Shown here: piece after piece, positions 1 through 9,272 of the stretch
Numbering within the stretch: position 1 is the first letter of the stretch
Layout: every line of letters begins with the position of its first letter
Origin: Lacticaseibacillus brantae DSM 23927
Lineage (GTDB): Bacteria > Bacillota > Bacilli > Lactobacillales > Lactobacillaceae
Length of the DNA stretch: 64,000 bases
Assembly (NCBI RefSeq): GCF_001436115.1
Contig: NZ_AYZQ01000001.1
Location: 248,001 to 312,000 of the forward strand
Direction: 5' to 3'
The notes under the pieces: generated by a model
The model's input: the letters and a program-made list of their open reading frames with translations, nothing else
The model's database searches: none
What the model was told of the DNA's origin: nothing
Made by a program: the position numbers and the translations under genes

Positions 1-869
1 CGAGCTTGACGCAATTGGCCGGCGTGATGCAAAGTGCAGGGGCGGCGACAGCCCGGGTGTTTGAAGTTCTCAATGCCTCCGATGCGCCGCAACAAAGGAC
101 CAGTGCTCAGTTGCCAACGCCAGTGTTGGGCCGAGTCAGTTTCAATGATGTGAGTTTTGCTTACCATCAGGACCAGCCTTTGATCAAGCATCTTAGTTTC
201 GTGGCCAACCCGGGTGACACAGTCGCGATTGTCGGCCCAACTGGGGCCGGGAAAACAACACTCATCAATTTGCTGATGCGCTTTTATGATGTGGATGCTG
301 GCGCGATTGAGATTGATGGGGTGAACACCCAATCGCTCACCGCCGATGTTGTTCGCAAACAATTTGGGATGGTGCTGCAAGATGCTTGGTTGTACCATAC
401 AACCATCGCGGATAATATTCGCCTGGGCCGCATAGACGCGACGGATTATGAAGTCGTCGATGCCGCTAAAACAGCCAATGTGGACCATTTTATTCGGACA
501 CTACCTGATGGCTATCAAATGGTCATCGACGAAGAAGCGCAGAATGTTTCCCTCGGCCAAAAGCAGCTTTTAACCATTGCCCGGGCCGTGATTGCGGATC
601 CAAAGATTCTGATTCTCGATGAGGCCACCAGTTCTGTGGATACACGCTTGGAAGGCCTTTTGCAGACAGCCATGGATCGCGTCATGCAAGGGCGAACGAG
701 TTTTGTCATTGCCCACAGGCTCTCAACCATACGAAATGCCGATTTGATTCTCGTGATGAATCACGGTGAGATTATTGAGCAAGGGACCCATACGAGCTTG
801 CTTGCCGATAATGGCTTCTATGCCAAGCTGTACCAAAGCCAGTTTGGCGATGCAGACGATCCGGTTTAA
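1..869 (+). CDS. ABC exporter, C-terminal part with ATP-binding domain (partial)
   Basis: This is the 3' end of a gene that begins upstream of the window; the frame is open to the left edge. It encodes the end of a membrane domain followed by a complete nucleotide-binding domain of the ABCB/LmrA/MdlB type, which couples ATP hydrolysis to export of drugs or lipids. Visible motifs are Walker A GPTGAGKTT (about residue 77 from the TTG at 6), Walker B ILILDEATSSVD and the switch His in AHRLSTI. The signature reads NVSLGQKQ, where LSxGQ-type forms are usual. Such exporters often work as heterodimers with a partner encoded just upstream, which lies outside the window. The substrate cannot be inferred. 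Confidence 0.85.
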   Translation, partial: SLTQLAGVMQSAGAATARVFEVLNASDAPQQRTSAQLPTPVLGRVSFNDVSFAYHQDQPLIKHLSFVANPGDTVAIVGPTGAGKTTLINLLMRFYDVDAGAIEIDGVNTQSLTADVVRKQFGMVLQDAWLYHTTIADNIRLGRIDATDYEVVDAAKTANVDHFIRTLPDGYQMVIDEEAQNVSLGQKQLLTIARAVIADPKILILDEATSSVDTRLEGLLQTAMDRVMQGRTSFVIAHRLSTIRNADLILVMNHGEIIEQGTHTSLLADNGFYAKLYQSQFGDADDPV

Positions 870-872
870 TCC

Positions 873-920
873 AAAAAAAGACCTGCGATTCCTCAAAAAA
901 GGAATTCGCAGGTCTTTTTA
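873..920. terminator. Bidirectional terminator between the ABC exporter gene and def
   Basis: The arms AGACCTGCGATTCC and GGAATTCGCAGGTCT form a long hairpin flanked by an A-run on the left and a T-run on the right. It can therefore end transcription of both convergent genes. Confidence 0.85.
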
Positions 921-931
921 ATTAGGTGATG

Positions 932-1486
932 TTATTCGATAATGACGGCATCGGGTTCAATCGTGAATGGTTTTTCTTGATTAATGTGGTCGTAAAACAG
1001 GATGCCATTAAGATGATCGATTTCATGCTGGGCAACGATGGCGGGGTAGTTCTTGAGTCGCACTTTGACAGTTTCGCCGGCCATATTCTGATACCGAACG
1101 GTAATTCGGTCATGGCGAACGACATAGCCGGGGATGTCTTTATCCACTGACAGGCAACCTTCGCCTTCGGCCAGTGCAGCGGGCTGCACACTGTGGCTGA
1201 TAATCCGGGGGTTGATGAGGACATCTTTAAACAGAATCTCGTCTTCAGCACCGGGAACTAACACTGCAGCCATTGCTTTACCAACACCGACTTGAGGGGC
1301 AGCTAGGCCAACGCCTGGACGTAAATGATACTTCTCATTTTCGGTTTCATTTTGACTGATTTCCAGATATTCCATCATGTCATGTGCCAATTGTTGATCG
1401 GCTTCAGATAAAGGAAAATTCACTGGTTCGGCGATGTCGCGCAAGACCGAAGCACCGTCACGCGTAATATCTTTCATTAAATACAC
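932..1486 (-). CDS. def: Peptide deformylase
   Basis: Removes the N-terminal formyl group from nascent proteins in the cytoplasm; the family uses a bound metal, normally Fe2+. All three family motifs are present: GVGLAAPQ (about residues 58-65), EGCLS (109-113) and HEIDH (154-158), which supply the Cys and two His metal ligands and the catalytic Glu. I chose the GTG at 1486 because GGAGG lies 8 nt upstream and the resulting protein (184 aa, reading YLMKDITRDG) matches the usual length and N-terminus. The frame stays open upstream, but the extra 20 residues have no SD. It is monocistronic, convergent with the ABC gene. Confidence 0.93.
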   Translation of the reverse strand: MYLMKDITRDGASVLRDIAEPVNFPLSEADQQLAHDMMEYLEISQNETENEKYHLRPGVGLAAPQVGVGKAMAAVLVPGAEDEILFKDVLINPRIISHSVQPAALAEGEGCLSVDKDIPGYVVRHDRITVRYQNMAGETVKVRLKNYPAIVAQHEIDHLNGILFYDHINQEKPFTIEPDAVIIE

Positions 1487-1518
1487 ACTACTGACCTCCG
1501 TAATTTCGATTCTAAATA

Positions 1519-1546
1519 AGCTTACCACAGGATTTTTTTTGCGCAA
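1519..1546 (-). promoter_or_regulatory. Probable def promoter
   Basis: On the minus strand, TTGCGC and TAAGCT are 16 nt apart, and TGG precedes the -10 (extended -10). It lies just upstream of the def SD. Consensus match only. Confidence 0.4.
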
Positions 1547-1586
1547 CTTGCCCTAAGGCCATTTTCCTTGTAATATCACGCTTTTC

Positions 1587-1615
1587 TTGACACATCGTAT
1601 TAATCCTGCTACGTT
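1587..1615 (+). promoter_or_regulatory. Promoter of the M-box locus
   Basis: A perfect -35 TTGACA is followed, 17 nt later, by a weak -10 TACGTT. It ends about 20 nt before the conserved riboswitch core, so the riboswitch would be the 5' leader of this transcript. Confidence 0.5.
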
Positions 1616-1635
1616 AATAAAGAATACTAATAGAT

Positions 1636-1772
1636 GCTTTCCGTTAGGTGAGGCTCCTATACGTACAACGCTGCTGCTCAGAAACATCGAGAGATGCCAA
1701 TTGAGTCAACTGGAACTGCCCATCAAGGCTTTTTCTAATGTAGCTGAGTAACCTCTAGGCGTATAGTGCTAA
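1636..1772 (+). promoter_or_regulatory. M-box (ykoK) magnesium-sensing riboswitch
   Basis: The sequence contains the hallmark M-box blocks in order: GTTAGGTGAGGCTCCTATA, ACGCTGCTGC, GAAACATCGAGAGATGCCAA, TGTAGCTGAGTAACCTC and GTGCTAAAA. M-box RNAs fold compactly when Mg2+ is sufficient and shut down downstream genes, usually Mg2+ transporters (mgtA P-type ATPases, mgtE or corA). Here it precedes a short ORF and an actuator-only P-type-ATPase-like gene. Recognition is from the conserved primary sequence; no covariance model was run. Confidence 0.9.
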
Positions 1773-1780
1773 AACTAAAC

Positions 1781-1828
1781 GATTGGGATGCGAAACTTTT
1801 GCGCGCACTCAATCAGTGGGCCTTTTTT
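1781..1828 (+). terminator. Probable expression-platform hairpin of the M-box
   Basis: GATTGGG (1781-1787) can pair with CTCAATC (1808-1814), including one G-T pair, and the stem extends through TGCG/CGCA. A run of six T follows at 1823-1828, separated from the hairpin by 8 nt, which is longer than in a canonical terminator. Its position just after the aptamer fits a Mg2+-dependent transcription terminator, but the exact pairing is uncertain. Confidence 0.4.
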
Positions 1829-1856
1829 GCATCTATTAAAGAAAGAGGGTGGCATA

Positions 1857-1940
1857 ATGGAACAAACAGCAATTGGTGGTAGTAGTGATAAACCGGATCC
1901 CGGAAGGTTTGTCATTATGCCGCCGCAACATCTAAAATAG
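1857..1940 (+). CDS. 27-codon ORF between M-box and ATPase-like gene (possible leader peptide)
   Basis: An ATG follows GAAAGAGGGTGG with good spacing, and the frame encodes 27 residues ending in PPQHLK. It contains SDKPDPGR (residues 10-17) and MPPQ (21-24). It has no membrane segment or signal peptide. It lies inside the M-box transcript, 41 nt before the next start codon, and the next SD is in a hairpin. I know no named family for it. The KPDP stretch recalls the EPDP of the Salmonella MgtL leader peptide, whose acidic/proline residues destabilise ribosomes at low Mg2+. It could instead be a functional small protein. Confidence 0.6.
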   Translation: MEQTAIGGSSDKPDPGRFVIMPPQHLK

Positions 1941-1953
1941 GTGGCATCGCAAG

Positions 1954-1974
1954 CCTCTCGGGTTTAGAGAGGAG
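1954..1974 (+). promoter_or_regulatory. Hairpin sequestering the SD of the actuator-like gene
   Basis: CCTCTC (1954-1959) pairs perfectly with GAGAGG (1967-1972) across a 7-nt loop. The 3' arm includes the first bases of the SD AGGAG (1970-1974) that serves the ATG at 1982. Ribosomes ending the short ORF at 1940 stop 13 nt before the hairpin. Translation control or coupling is an inference. Confidence 0.5.
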
Positions 1975-1981
1975 ATTGACG

Positions 1982-2788
1982 ATGTTGAAAATTACAAGTG
2001 GGTTAACACGTTTAGAAATTCAAAAAGCGCGTTTAACGCAAGTACCACAAACTTTCGATGGTGCGTTGCGTTTCCGGTTGTTGCCAATCTTACTCCTCGG
2101 TTTAGGAGGAAGTTTGGTCACAATTGGTGAGTTTGATCAATGGGTCGTCGCCGGCTTGATTATGGTGCTGGCTGCAATCGTTGGCTTGGGTGCGCATCTG
2201 GCTTTGGTTCACTATCTGACCCAATTGCAAGATCGTGAAGCCAACGTGTCAGTGATTCGTGATGGCCTGGCATTCATTGTGCCTGTTGGTGAATTAGTTG
2301 CAGGTGATTTGGTTGTCGTTCACGCTGGTGAGCGCACAGCGATTGATCTTCTGGCAGATCGGCAGAAGTTTGTGGTGGCACCAGTATTGAACTGGCTGCT
2401 CGGCCACAAAGCGCAAACTGTCGTGCCTGCCGGTGCGATTGCCGTTGAGAACTTGACTGCCACAGTGGCAGGCCATAATGGTCGGGTTGCTGATCAAGTC
2501 GTTCAAGATTTCAATGCTCAAGCACCAATGCCTCAGGCTGCCACATTAATGAATACTGTCACTGCAGTTATCGCAGGTTTGCGGATGGCTGCCGTGACAC
2601 AAGTTGCTGGTGTTTTGCCTCGGCTAGGCGACATGTCTAAGCAAATTTTGCGTGAACAACAAGGACTATTGAAAGTCCTGTCCGGGTTCTTCAACCGGAT
2701 GTCCCTGGTTGGCCAAGTGCGTCATCATGTGAGTGAGAGCGCCTTTCGATACAACCAGGACCCAGTCTCGTGGCCCTTGCCTAATTGA
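1982..2788 (+). CDS. Membrane protein resembling the TM1-TM2/actuator part of a P-type ATPase, no catalytic domain
   Basis: 268 residues from the ATG at 1982 (SD AGGAG, 7-nt spacing; an in-frame TTG at 1976 is less suitable). The layout recalls the N-terminal third of a P-type ATPase: a short cytosolic segment, two hydrophobic helices (about residues 32-50 and 55-78), and an actuator-like stretch reading NVSVIRDG and VGELVAGDLVVVHAGER. Where TGES is expected the sequence differs, and the family motif DKTGT and an ATP-binding domain are absent. The C-terminal region has two weakly hydrophobic or amphipathic segments. It cannot pump by itself. The M-box upstream suggests a role in Mg2+ homeostasis, perhaps as regulator or partner of a full transporter; a decayed pump gene is the alternative. 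The frame is intact, with its own terminator. Confidence 0.6.
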   Translation: MLKITSGLTRLEIQKARLTQVPQTFDGALRFRLLPILLLGLGGSLVTIGEFDQWVVAGLIMVLAAIVGLGAHLALVHYLTQLQDREANVSVIRDGLAFIVPVGELVAGDLVVVHAGERTAIDLLADRQKFVVAPVLNWLLGHKAQTVVPAGAIAVENLTATVAGHNGRVADQVVQDFNAQAPMPQAATLMNTVTAVIAGLRMAAVTQVAGVLPRLGDMSKQILREQQGLLKVLSGFFNRMSLVGQVRHHVSESAFRYNQDPVSWPLPN

Positions 2789-2805
2789 GATTTTGATGAT
2801 TAATA

Positions 2806-2835
2806 AGAACTCGTCTTCTGGCGAGTTCTTTTTTT
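2806..2835 (+). terminator. Terminator of the M-box operon
   Basis: GAACTCG pairs with CGAGTTC around an 8-nt loop, followed by a long T-run. Confidence 0.85.
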
Positions 2836-2985
2836 GTGCCTGAAAAGTGGCTATTGATTTCGATTTGATTTTCACAAGCTGCCCTTTTTTAGGTGTATTA
2901 ATCGGCCTATTCCTGTTTTAATCACATTGGAAATGAAGTGAATGAAAGCTTGATAATACAACGATTAAAGCTGTGATTCAGCTTA

Positions 2986-3023
2986 GTAAAACGCTTGCAA
3001 AACTTATCTGCTTCTGTTACGCT
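2986..3023 (+). promoter_or_regulatory. Possible cre site overlapping a pdhA promoter
   Basis: This lies in the 309-nt gap between the ATPase-like gene and pdhA, where I found nothing else. GTAAAACGCTTGCA (2986-2999) keeps the CG core and matches 11 of 14 positions of a relaxed cre; its complement TGCAAGCGTTTTAC matches 12. It overlaps a possible -35 TTGCAA (2995-3000), placed 17 nt before TACGCT (3018-3023). CcpA repression of the PDH operon would fit, but neither site is strong. Confidence 0.4.
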
Positions 3024-3082
3024 CTAATTGTGAGAGAAGAAACTAATACAGTTTTTTTGCGGCAGTATAACAGAATGAGTGA

Positions 3083-4204
<1,122 letters not shown>

Positions 4205-4205
4205 C

Positions 4206-5183
4206 ATGACGCAAAAGACAATGATTCAGGCGATTACTGATGCCCTGGATTTGGAGCTGGCCAATGACCCTAAGACCCTGATTTTTGGGGAAGACGTTGG
4301 GAAAAATGGTGGTGTATTCCGGGCCACAGATGGCTTACAAGCAAAGCATGGCGAGGATCGCGTTTTTGATACGCCACTGGCTGAGTCCGGAATTGGTGGC
4401 TTAGCGATTGGGTTAGCTCTGACAGGCTGGCGGCCAATCCCTGAAATTCAATTCTATGGTTTCATTTTTGAAGTGATGGATAGTATCGGCGGTCAAATGT
4501 CACGGATGCGCTACAAAATGGGCGGCACGCGCCAAATGCCAATCACCATTCGCGCGCCGTTTGGTGGGGGCGTGCACACGCCAGAAATGCACAGTGATAA
4601 CTTTGAAGGCCTTGTGAGCCAATTTCCTGGCATGCGGGTCGTGGTACCAAGCAACCCCTATGATGCTAAAGGCCTGCTGATCAGCGCGATTCGCAGCAAT
4701 GATCCTGTTTTATATTTGGAGCACATGAAGCTCTATCGGTCATTCCGTGAAGAAGTTCCTGATGAAGCCTATGAAGTGCCATTGGACAAAGCCAGTGTCA
4801 CGCGTGAAGGCTCAGACGTGACGATTATTACTTATGGGGCCATGGTCAGAGAAGCGGCCAAGGCAGCGGAAGCCTTAGCAAAAGATAATATTGATGTTGA
4901 AATTATTGACTTACGGACAATTGCACCACTTGATGTTGAGACCCTGATTGCCTCGGTTAAGAAGACGCACAAAGTTGTCGTCGTGCAAGAAGCTCAACGG
5001 ATGGGTGGCGTTGCCGCGAGTGTGATTAGCGAAATTTCCCAACGGGCTATTCTCTCATTAGACGCGCCCATCGGATTAGTGGCAGCACCAGATACGCCAT
5101 TCCCATTTGGGGAAGCCGAAAGCATCTGGCTACCAAACGCGGCTGATATTGAAGCCAAGGTTCGTGAAACAGTCGATTTTTAA
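4206..5183 (+). CDS. pdhB: Pyruvate dehydrogenase E1 component, beta subunit
   Basis: Forms the E1 heterotetramer with PdhA and completes the TPP site at the subunit interface. The reading starts [14 protein letters not shown] and contains the conserved [26 protein letters not shown] and [14 protein letters not shown] blocks. The ATG at 4206 is chosen because AAGGAGG lies just upstream and the 325-aa product matches the family; the same frame is open 60 nt further into pdhA but without an SD. Spacing to pdhA is 1 nt, so the two are translationally coupled. Confidence 0.96.
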   Translation: MTQKTMIQAITDALDLELANDPKTLIFGEDVGKNGGVFRATDGLQAKHGEDRVFDTPLAESGIGGLAIGLALTGWRPIPEIQFYGFIFEVMDSIGGQMSRMRYKMGGTRQMPITIRAPFGGGVHTPEMHSDNFEGLVSQFPGMRVVVPSNPYDAKGLLISAIRSNDPVLYLEHMKLYRSFREEVPDEAYEVPLDKASVTREGSDVTIITYGAMVREAAKAAEALAKDNIDVEIIDLRTIAPLDVETLIASVKKTHKVVVVQEAQRMGGVAASVISEISQRAILSLDAPIGLVAAPDTPFPFGEAESIWLPNAADIEAKVRETVDF

Positions 5184-5201
5184 GAGAAGGGGAACGCAAA
5201 C

Positions 5202-6812
5202 ATGGCCTATGAATTCAAACTCCCTGATATTGGTGAAGGGATTGCAGAAGGTGAAATCGTTAAATGGTTCGTCAAACCGGGCGATACCATTAAAGAGGAT
5301 GACACCCTTTTAGAAGTTCAAAATGACAAATCCGTCGAAGAAATTCCATCTCCGGTGACGGGGACGATTCTTAACATTTTGGTGGCTGAAGGCGAAACAG
5401 CCACGGTCGGCCAGACATTAGTTGAAGTTGACGACGGCAGTGGTGCGGGTGCTGCACAGCCAGAGGCCACAGCAGCGTCTACAACTGCTCCCGCCAATAC
5501 TTCAGCCCCTGCTGGGGTCTATCAATTTAAGTTGCCAGACATTGGCGAAGGGATTGCAGAAGGTGAAATCGTCAAGTGGTTCGTTAAGCCAGGGGATTCC
5601 ATTAACGAAGATGACACCTTACTTGAAGTCCAAAACGACAAATCCGTTGAAGAAATTCCATCCCCAGTGACCGGTAAAGTTGTCTCGATCCTGGTCGACG
5701 AAGGCGTGACGGCCACTGTTGGTCAGCCACTGGTTGAAATTGATGCTCCTGGGCATAATGATGCAGTCAGTGCCGCACCTGCCGCTCCGGCTGCTGACAC
5801 CACCGAAGCGGCGGCCCCTGCAGCTGGTCCTGCCGTCGTGGCGGTCAGTGATCCGAATCGCGAAATTTTGGCGATGCCATCCGTGCGTCAATATGCGCGG
5901 GAGCAGGGTGTCGATATTTCTCAAGTCCCAGCCACTGGGAAACATGGTCGGATTACCAAAGCCGATATTGACCAATTTAAAGCTGGGAACACTGCGTCAC
6001 CTCAAGTGACTGGGTCAAGTGCCACGCCAACTGCTACACCTGCACCAGCGGCACCACAACCTGCCGCTCAACCAGTCGCCCCATATCAACCAAGTGCTGA
6101 TGTGGCCGCATTAGAAACCCGCGAGAAGATGTCACCAACGCGCAAAGCCATTGCTAAAGCGATGTTGAATTCTAAACAAACGTCGCCACATGTGACGAGT
6201 TTCGATGAGGTTGAAGTGAGTGCCATGATGACCCATCGTAAGAAGTACAAGGAAGTTGCCGCTGATAAGGGCATCAAGTTGACCTTCCTGCCTTACATTG
6301 TCAAGGCTTTAGTGGTGGTGCTGCGTGACTTCCCTGAACTGAATGCCTCAATTGACAACACGACTGATGAAATCGTGTATAAGCATTACTTCAATATTGG
6401 GATTGCCACCAACACTGAACATGGGCTGTACGTCCCAGTGATTAAGGATGCGAATACCAAGTCAATGTTTGAAATTGCCAAAGAAATTAGTGAAAATGCG
6501 CAAAAAGCCTATGACGGCAAGCTTTCGATGAAAGAAATGTCCGGCGGCTCTATGACCATCAGTAACGTGGGTTCGATTGGCGGTGGCTGGTTCACACCAG
6601 TCATCAATCAGCCTGAAGTCGCGATTCTGGGGGTCGGTAAGATTGCCAAGGAACCGTATGTCAATCCTGACGGTGAAATCGTTGTGGGTAACATGCTCAA
6701 GCTTTCAATGAGCTATGATCATCGACTGATTGATGGGGCGTTAGCTCAGACAGCTTTGAATGAATTGAAACAATTGTTAGCAGATCCAGATCTGCTGCTG
6801 ATGGAGGGATAA
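5202..6812 (+). CDS. pdhC: Pyruvate dehydrogenase E2, dihydrolipoamide acetyltransferase with two lipoyl domains
   Basis: The core of the complex, carrying the acetyl group on lipoyl arms and transferring it to CoA. Order of parts: lipoyl domain 1 (1-78, lipoyl-Lys 43 in DKSVEEI), Ala/Pro/Thr linker, lipoyl domain 2 (106-182, Lys 147), linker, peripheral subunit-binding domain (about 222-258), a Pro/Ala linker, and the catalytic domain (about 300-536) with DHRLIDG near residue 506. The two lipoyl domains are almost identical over their first 50 residues, which suggests a recent duplication or ongoing gene conversion. It lies 18 nt after pdhB. Confidence 0.96.
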   Translation: MAYEFKLPDIGEGIAEGEIVKWFVKPGDTIKEDDTLLEVQNDKSVEEIPSPVTGTILNILVAEGETATVGQTLVEVDDGSGAGAAQPEATAASTTAPANTSAPAGVYQFKLPDIGEGIAEGEIVKWFVKPGDSINEDDTLLEVQNDKSVEEIPSPVTGKVVSILVDEGVTATVGQPLVEIDAPGHNDAVSAAPAAPAADTTEAAAPAAGPAVVAVSDPNREILAMPSVRQYAREQGVDISQVPATGKHGRITKADIDQFKAGNTASPQVTGSSATPTATPAPAAPQPAAQPVAPYQPSADVAALETREKMSPTRKAIAKAMLNSKQTSPHVTSFDEVEVSAMMTHRKKYKEVAADKGIKLTFLPYIVKALVVVLRDFPELNASIDNTTDEIVYKHYFNIGIATNTEHGLYVPVIKDANTKSMFEIAKEISENAQKAYDGKLSMKEMSGGSMTISNVGSIGGGWFTPVINQPEVAILGVGKIAKEPYVNPDGEIVVGNMLKLSMSYDHRLIDGALAQTALNELKQLLADPDLLLMEG

Positions 6813-6815
6813 CAC

Positions 6816-8219
6816 ATGGTCGTTGGAGATTTTGCCATTGATTTAGATACCGTTGTAATCGGCTCGGGCCCTGGCGGCTATGTGGCTGCCATTCGGGCGG
6901 CTGAAATGGGTCAAAAGGTCACCGTAATTGAACGAGAGTTTATTGGCGGCGTGTGTTTAAACGTCGGTTGTATTCCTTCAAAAGCCCTCATTTCGGCCGG
7001 CCATCGTTATCAAGATGCGCTAGACAGTACTGTTTTCGGCGTCCAATCCAAGGGCGCCACGCTTGACTTCGCGGTCACCCAAGATTGGAAGCAGCATCAA
7101 GTGGTCGACAAATTAACTGGTGGGGTATCAATGTTGTTTAAGAAACACAAGATTGAAACCATCATGGGCGAAGCTTTCTTAAAAGATGATCACAGTTTAC
7201 GGGTAATGCAGAAAGATTCTGCCCAAACGTATAACTTCAAGCATCTCATCATTGCCACTGGTAGCCGGCCAATCGAGATTCCTGGTTTTAAGTTTGGTGA
7301 TCGGGTTCTAGACTCCACCGGTGGCTTGGGGTTGCAGGCGGTCCCTAAAGAGTTTGTGGTCATTGGTGGCGGGTATATTGGCTCAGAGTTGGCCAGTGCT
7401 TATGCTAATCTAGGGGCACATGTGACAATCCTTGAAGGGACACCATCCATTCTGCCGAATTTCGAAAAAGATATGGTGCAGTTAGTGCTCAAGTCTTTCA
7501 AGAATCGTAATATTGATGTGATTACTAATGCGATGGCTAAAAATACTGAAGAAACAAACGACGGTGTTAAGGTGACTTATACCGTTGACGGTGCAGATCA
7601 GGTGATTGCGGCCGACTACGTCATGGTCACGGTTGGTCGGCGTCCGAATACTAATGATATGGGACTTGAAATCGCCGGTATCGAGATGAGTGACCGCGGC
7701 CTTATCAAAGTTGACAACCAAGGACGGACAAATCTGCCTAATATTTATGCGATTGGCGATGTGGTCGCAGGGGCGGCTCTGGCCCACAAAGCGAGCTATG
7801 AAGGTAAGATTGCCGCTGAAGCCATCAGCGGTAAAGCTAGTGCTGTTGATTACAAGGCAATGCCGGCAGTTTGCTACACGGATCCCGAACTTGCCACCAC
7901 CGGTTTGACAGTTCAAGCAGCCAAGGATCAAGGCATTGATGCTAAAGGGGCTAAGTTCCCATTTGCCGCAAATGGCCGGGCGTTGAGTCTAGCAAACACT
8001 GACGGGTTCGTGCGGTTAGTGACGAATGCTGATAATACACTGATTGGCGCGCAAGTAGCCGGCCCGGGGGCATCTGATTTGATTTCAGAGCTCACTTTGG
8101 CAGTTGAATCTGGGATGAACGCTGAAGATTTGGCCTTAACGATTCATCCACATCCGACATTAAGTGAAGCCATTATGGATGATGCTGAACTGGCCTTAGG
8201 ATTACCAGTTAACATCTAA
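6816..8219 (+). CDS. pdhD: Dihydrolipoamide dehydrogenase (E3)
   Basis: Flavoprotein that reoxidises the dihydrolipoyl groups of E2 and passes electrons to NAD+. Visible are the FAD-binding GSGPGG (residues 16-21), the redox-active pair in GGVCLNVGC (Cys47 and Cys52), a second dinucleotide fold GGGYIGSE, and the C-terminal HPHPTLSE with the active-site His-Glu dyad. Length is 467 aa, typical. The start follows GGAGG, 3 nt after the pdhC stop, so it is the last gene of the operon before a strong terminator. Confidence 0.96.
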   Translation: MVVGDFAIDLDTVVIGSGPGGYVAAIRAAEMGQKVTVIEREFIGGVCLNVGCIPSKALISAGHRYQDALDSTVFGVQSKGATLDFAVTQDWKQHQVVDKLTGGVSMLFKKHKIETIMGEAFLKDDHSLRVMQKDSAQTYNFKHLIIATGSRPIEIPGFKFGDRVLDSTGGLGLQAVPKEFVVIGGGYIGSELASAYANLGAHVTILEGTPSILPNFEKDMVQLVLKSFKNRNIDVITNAMAKNTEETNDGVKVTYTVDGADQVIAADYVMVTVGRRPNTNDMGLEIAGIEMSDRGLIKVDNQGRTNLPNIYAIGDVVAGAALAHKASYEGKIAAEAISGKASAVDYKAMPAVCYTDPELATTGLTVQAAKDQGIDAKGAKFPFAANGRALSLANTDGFVRLVTNADNTLIGAQVAGPGASDLISELTLAVESGMNAEDLALTIHPHPTLSEAIMDDAELALGLPVNI

Positions 8220-8236
8220 ACAATTTTGAAATGATG

Positions 8237-8275
8237 CAAAGCCTGAGGCAAGAACCCTATTGCCGCAGGCTTTTG
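8237..8275 (+). terminator. Terminator of the pdh operon
   Basis: AAAGCCTG and CAGGCTTT form the outer stem and GGCAA/TTGCC the inner stem, with TTTTG after. It separates pdhABCD from the LDH-like gene. Confidence 0.8.
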
Positions 8276-8380
8276 TCATGTGCAAATGGTTTGTGTGTGT
8301 TTTTGTGCGAAATAAACTTTTTTTGTGTTTGTTAGAGTGATTCGCTACAATCAATGCAAGAGAAACTTGGGAGGGTATGT

Positions 8381-9268
8381 ATGCAAAAAGTTGTGGTATG
8401 TGGTCATCAAGCAGTGACGCAAGCCGTGTTGGTTGAACTATTGACGGTGCCGGGGGCAAGCGACGTCGTGGTTTACGAGCCTGACCCGCAAGTGATTGAT
8501 TTGGAGAGCTTGACTGCACTTGCAAGTATGGGGCAACACGAATTCCGGCGAGGCGGCGTCAAACAATTAGCCGACGCTGATGTGGTTATTTTGACTGACT
8601 TTGCGGATCCAACTGCAGACGACTATCTTGAAGTCAGTCTGGCGGCGATGCGCAAAATTATCAACGAAGCCATGAGCGAATCGTTTTCTGGTAAGTTGCT
8701 GGTGACAAATCATCGCGACGAAATTCTGACTTATTTTGCCCAACGGTTTTCCGGTCTTCCGCGGCAACAAGTGCTCGGGGTGGGCACCTTTGGCCTCACG
8801 CGGATTGCCAAAGAAATGACCGCCCAAGCATTAGAAGTGCCGTCGGAAGTGGTCACTGCTTATGTGATTGGCAGCACCACTCAGATGGTTCCTATCTGGA
8901 GTCGATCATATGTTGCCTCAACCCCGTTGCTAAGTCTTTTGACTGGCGAGCATGCCGCCAGTGACTTCTTGCCGCGGGTGCAAGAATCCTTACAAGGTTT
9001 CGTCGATAGTGATGCAGCAATCACGCTGCCAGCTCTGGTACCGCCCTTATTGGCGGCCATGAGCGGTCAAAAGCCCTTGATTGCCCCTCTGACGCAATTA
9101 CTTGACGTCGACTCCGATGTCGTGGCTTATTCGCGGCCTGTCCTCTTACGGGCAGACGGCTTGGTAACCTTGTCAGTTGTGAATGGTTCCGAAGCCGAGG
9201 AAGCGCAGTTAAACGACTTTGTGGCCGACTTCTTGACCACGGTGCAAACAATCGAATCCCAGGAGTGA
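8381..9268 (+). CDS. Lactate/malate dehydrogenase-like protein lacking the catalytic His motif
   Basis: 295 residues from the ATG at 8381 (SD GGGAGGG; an in-frame ATG at 8354 lacks an SD). The order of segments follows L-LDH: an N-terminal beta strand VVVCG, DADVVILTDFADP in place of the ADVVVITAG region, TNHRDE in place of TNPVD, VLGVGTFG in place of VIGSGT, and a final VPIWSRSYV like the FPVWSHA of LDH. The catalytic GEHGD His is missing (GSTTQM instead), and the DxxR substrate-binding region is altered. It is therefore probably not an active LDH. It is followed closely by the UPF0223 and IMPase-family genes. A role in sensing NAD(H) or another metabolite is speculation. Confidence 0.65.
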   Translation: MQKVVVCGHQAVTQAVLVELLTVPGASDVVVYEPDPQVIDLESLTALASMGQHEFRRGGVKQLADADVVILTDFADPTADDYLEVSLAAMRKIINEAMSESFSGKLLVTNHRDEILTYFAQRFSGLPRQQVLGVGTFGLTRIAKEMTAQALEVPSEVVTAYVIGSTTQMVPIWSRSYVASTPLLSLLTGEHAASDFLPRVQESLQGFVDSDAAITLPALVPPLLAAMSGQKPLIAPLTQLLDVDSDVVAYSRPVLLRADGLVTLSVVNGSEAEEAQLNDFVADFLTTVQTIESQE

Positions 9269-9272
9269 ACAA

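Noticed and set aside
932-1150. Open frame on the plus strand opposite def
   Set aside because: Lies fully antisense to def and has no SD or recognisable family.
7482-7931. 149-codon minus-strand ORF inside pdhD
   Set aside because: Antisense shadow of a clearly functional gene.
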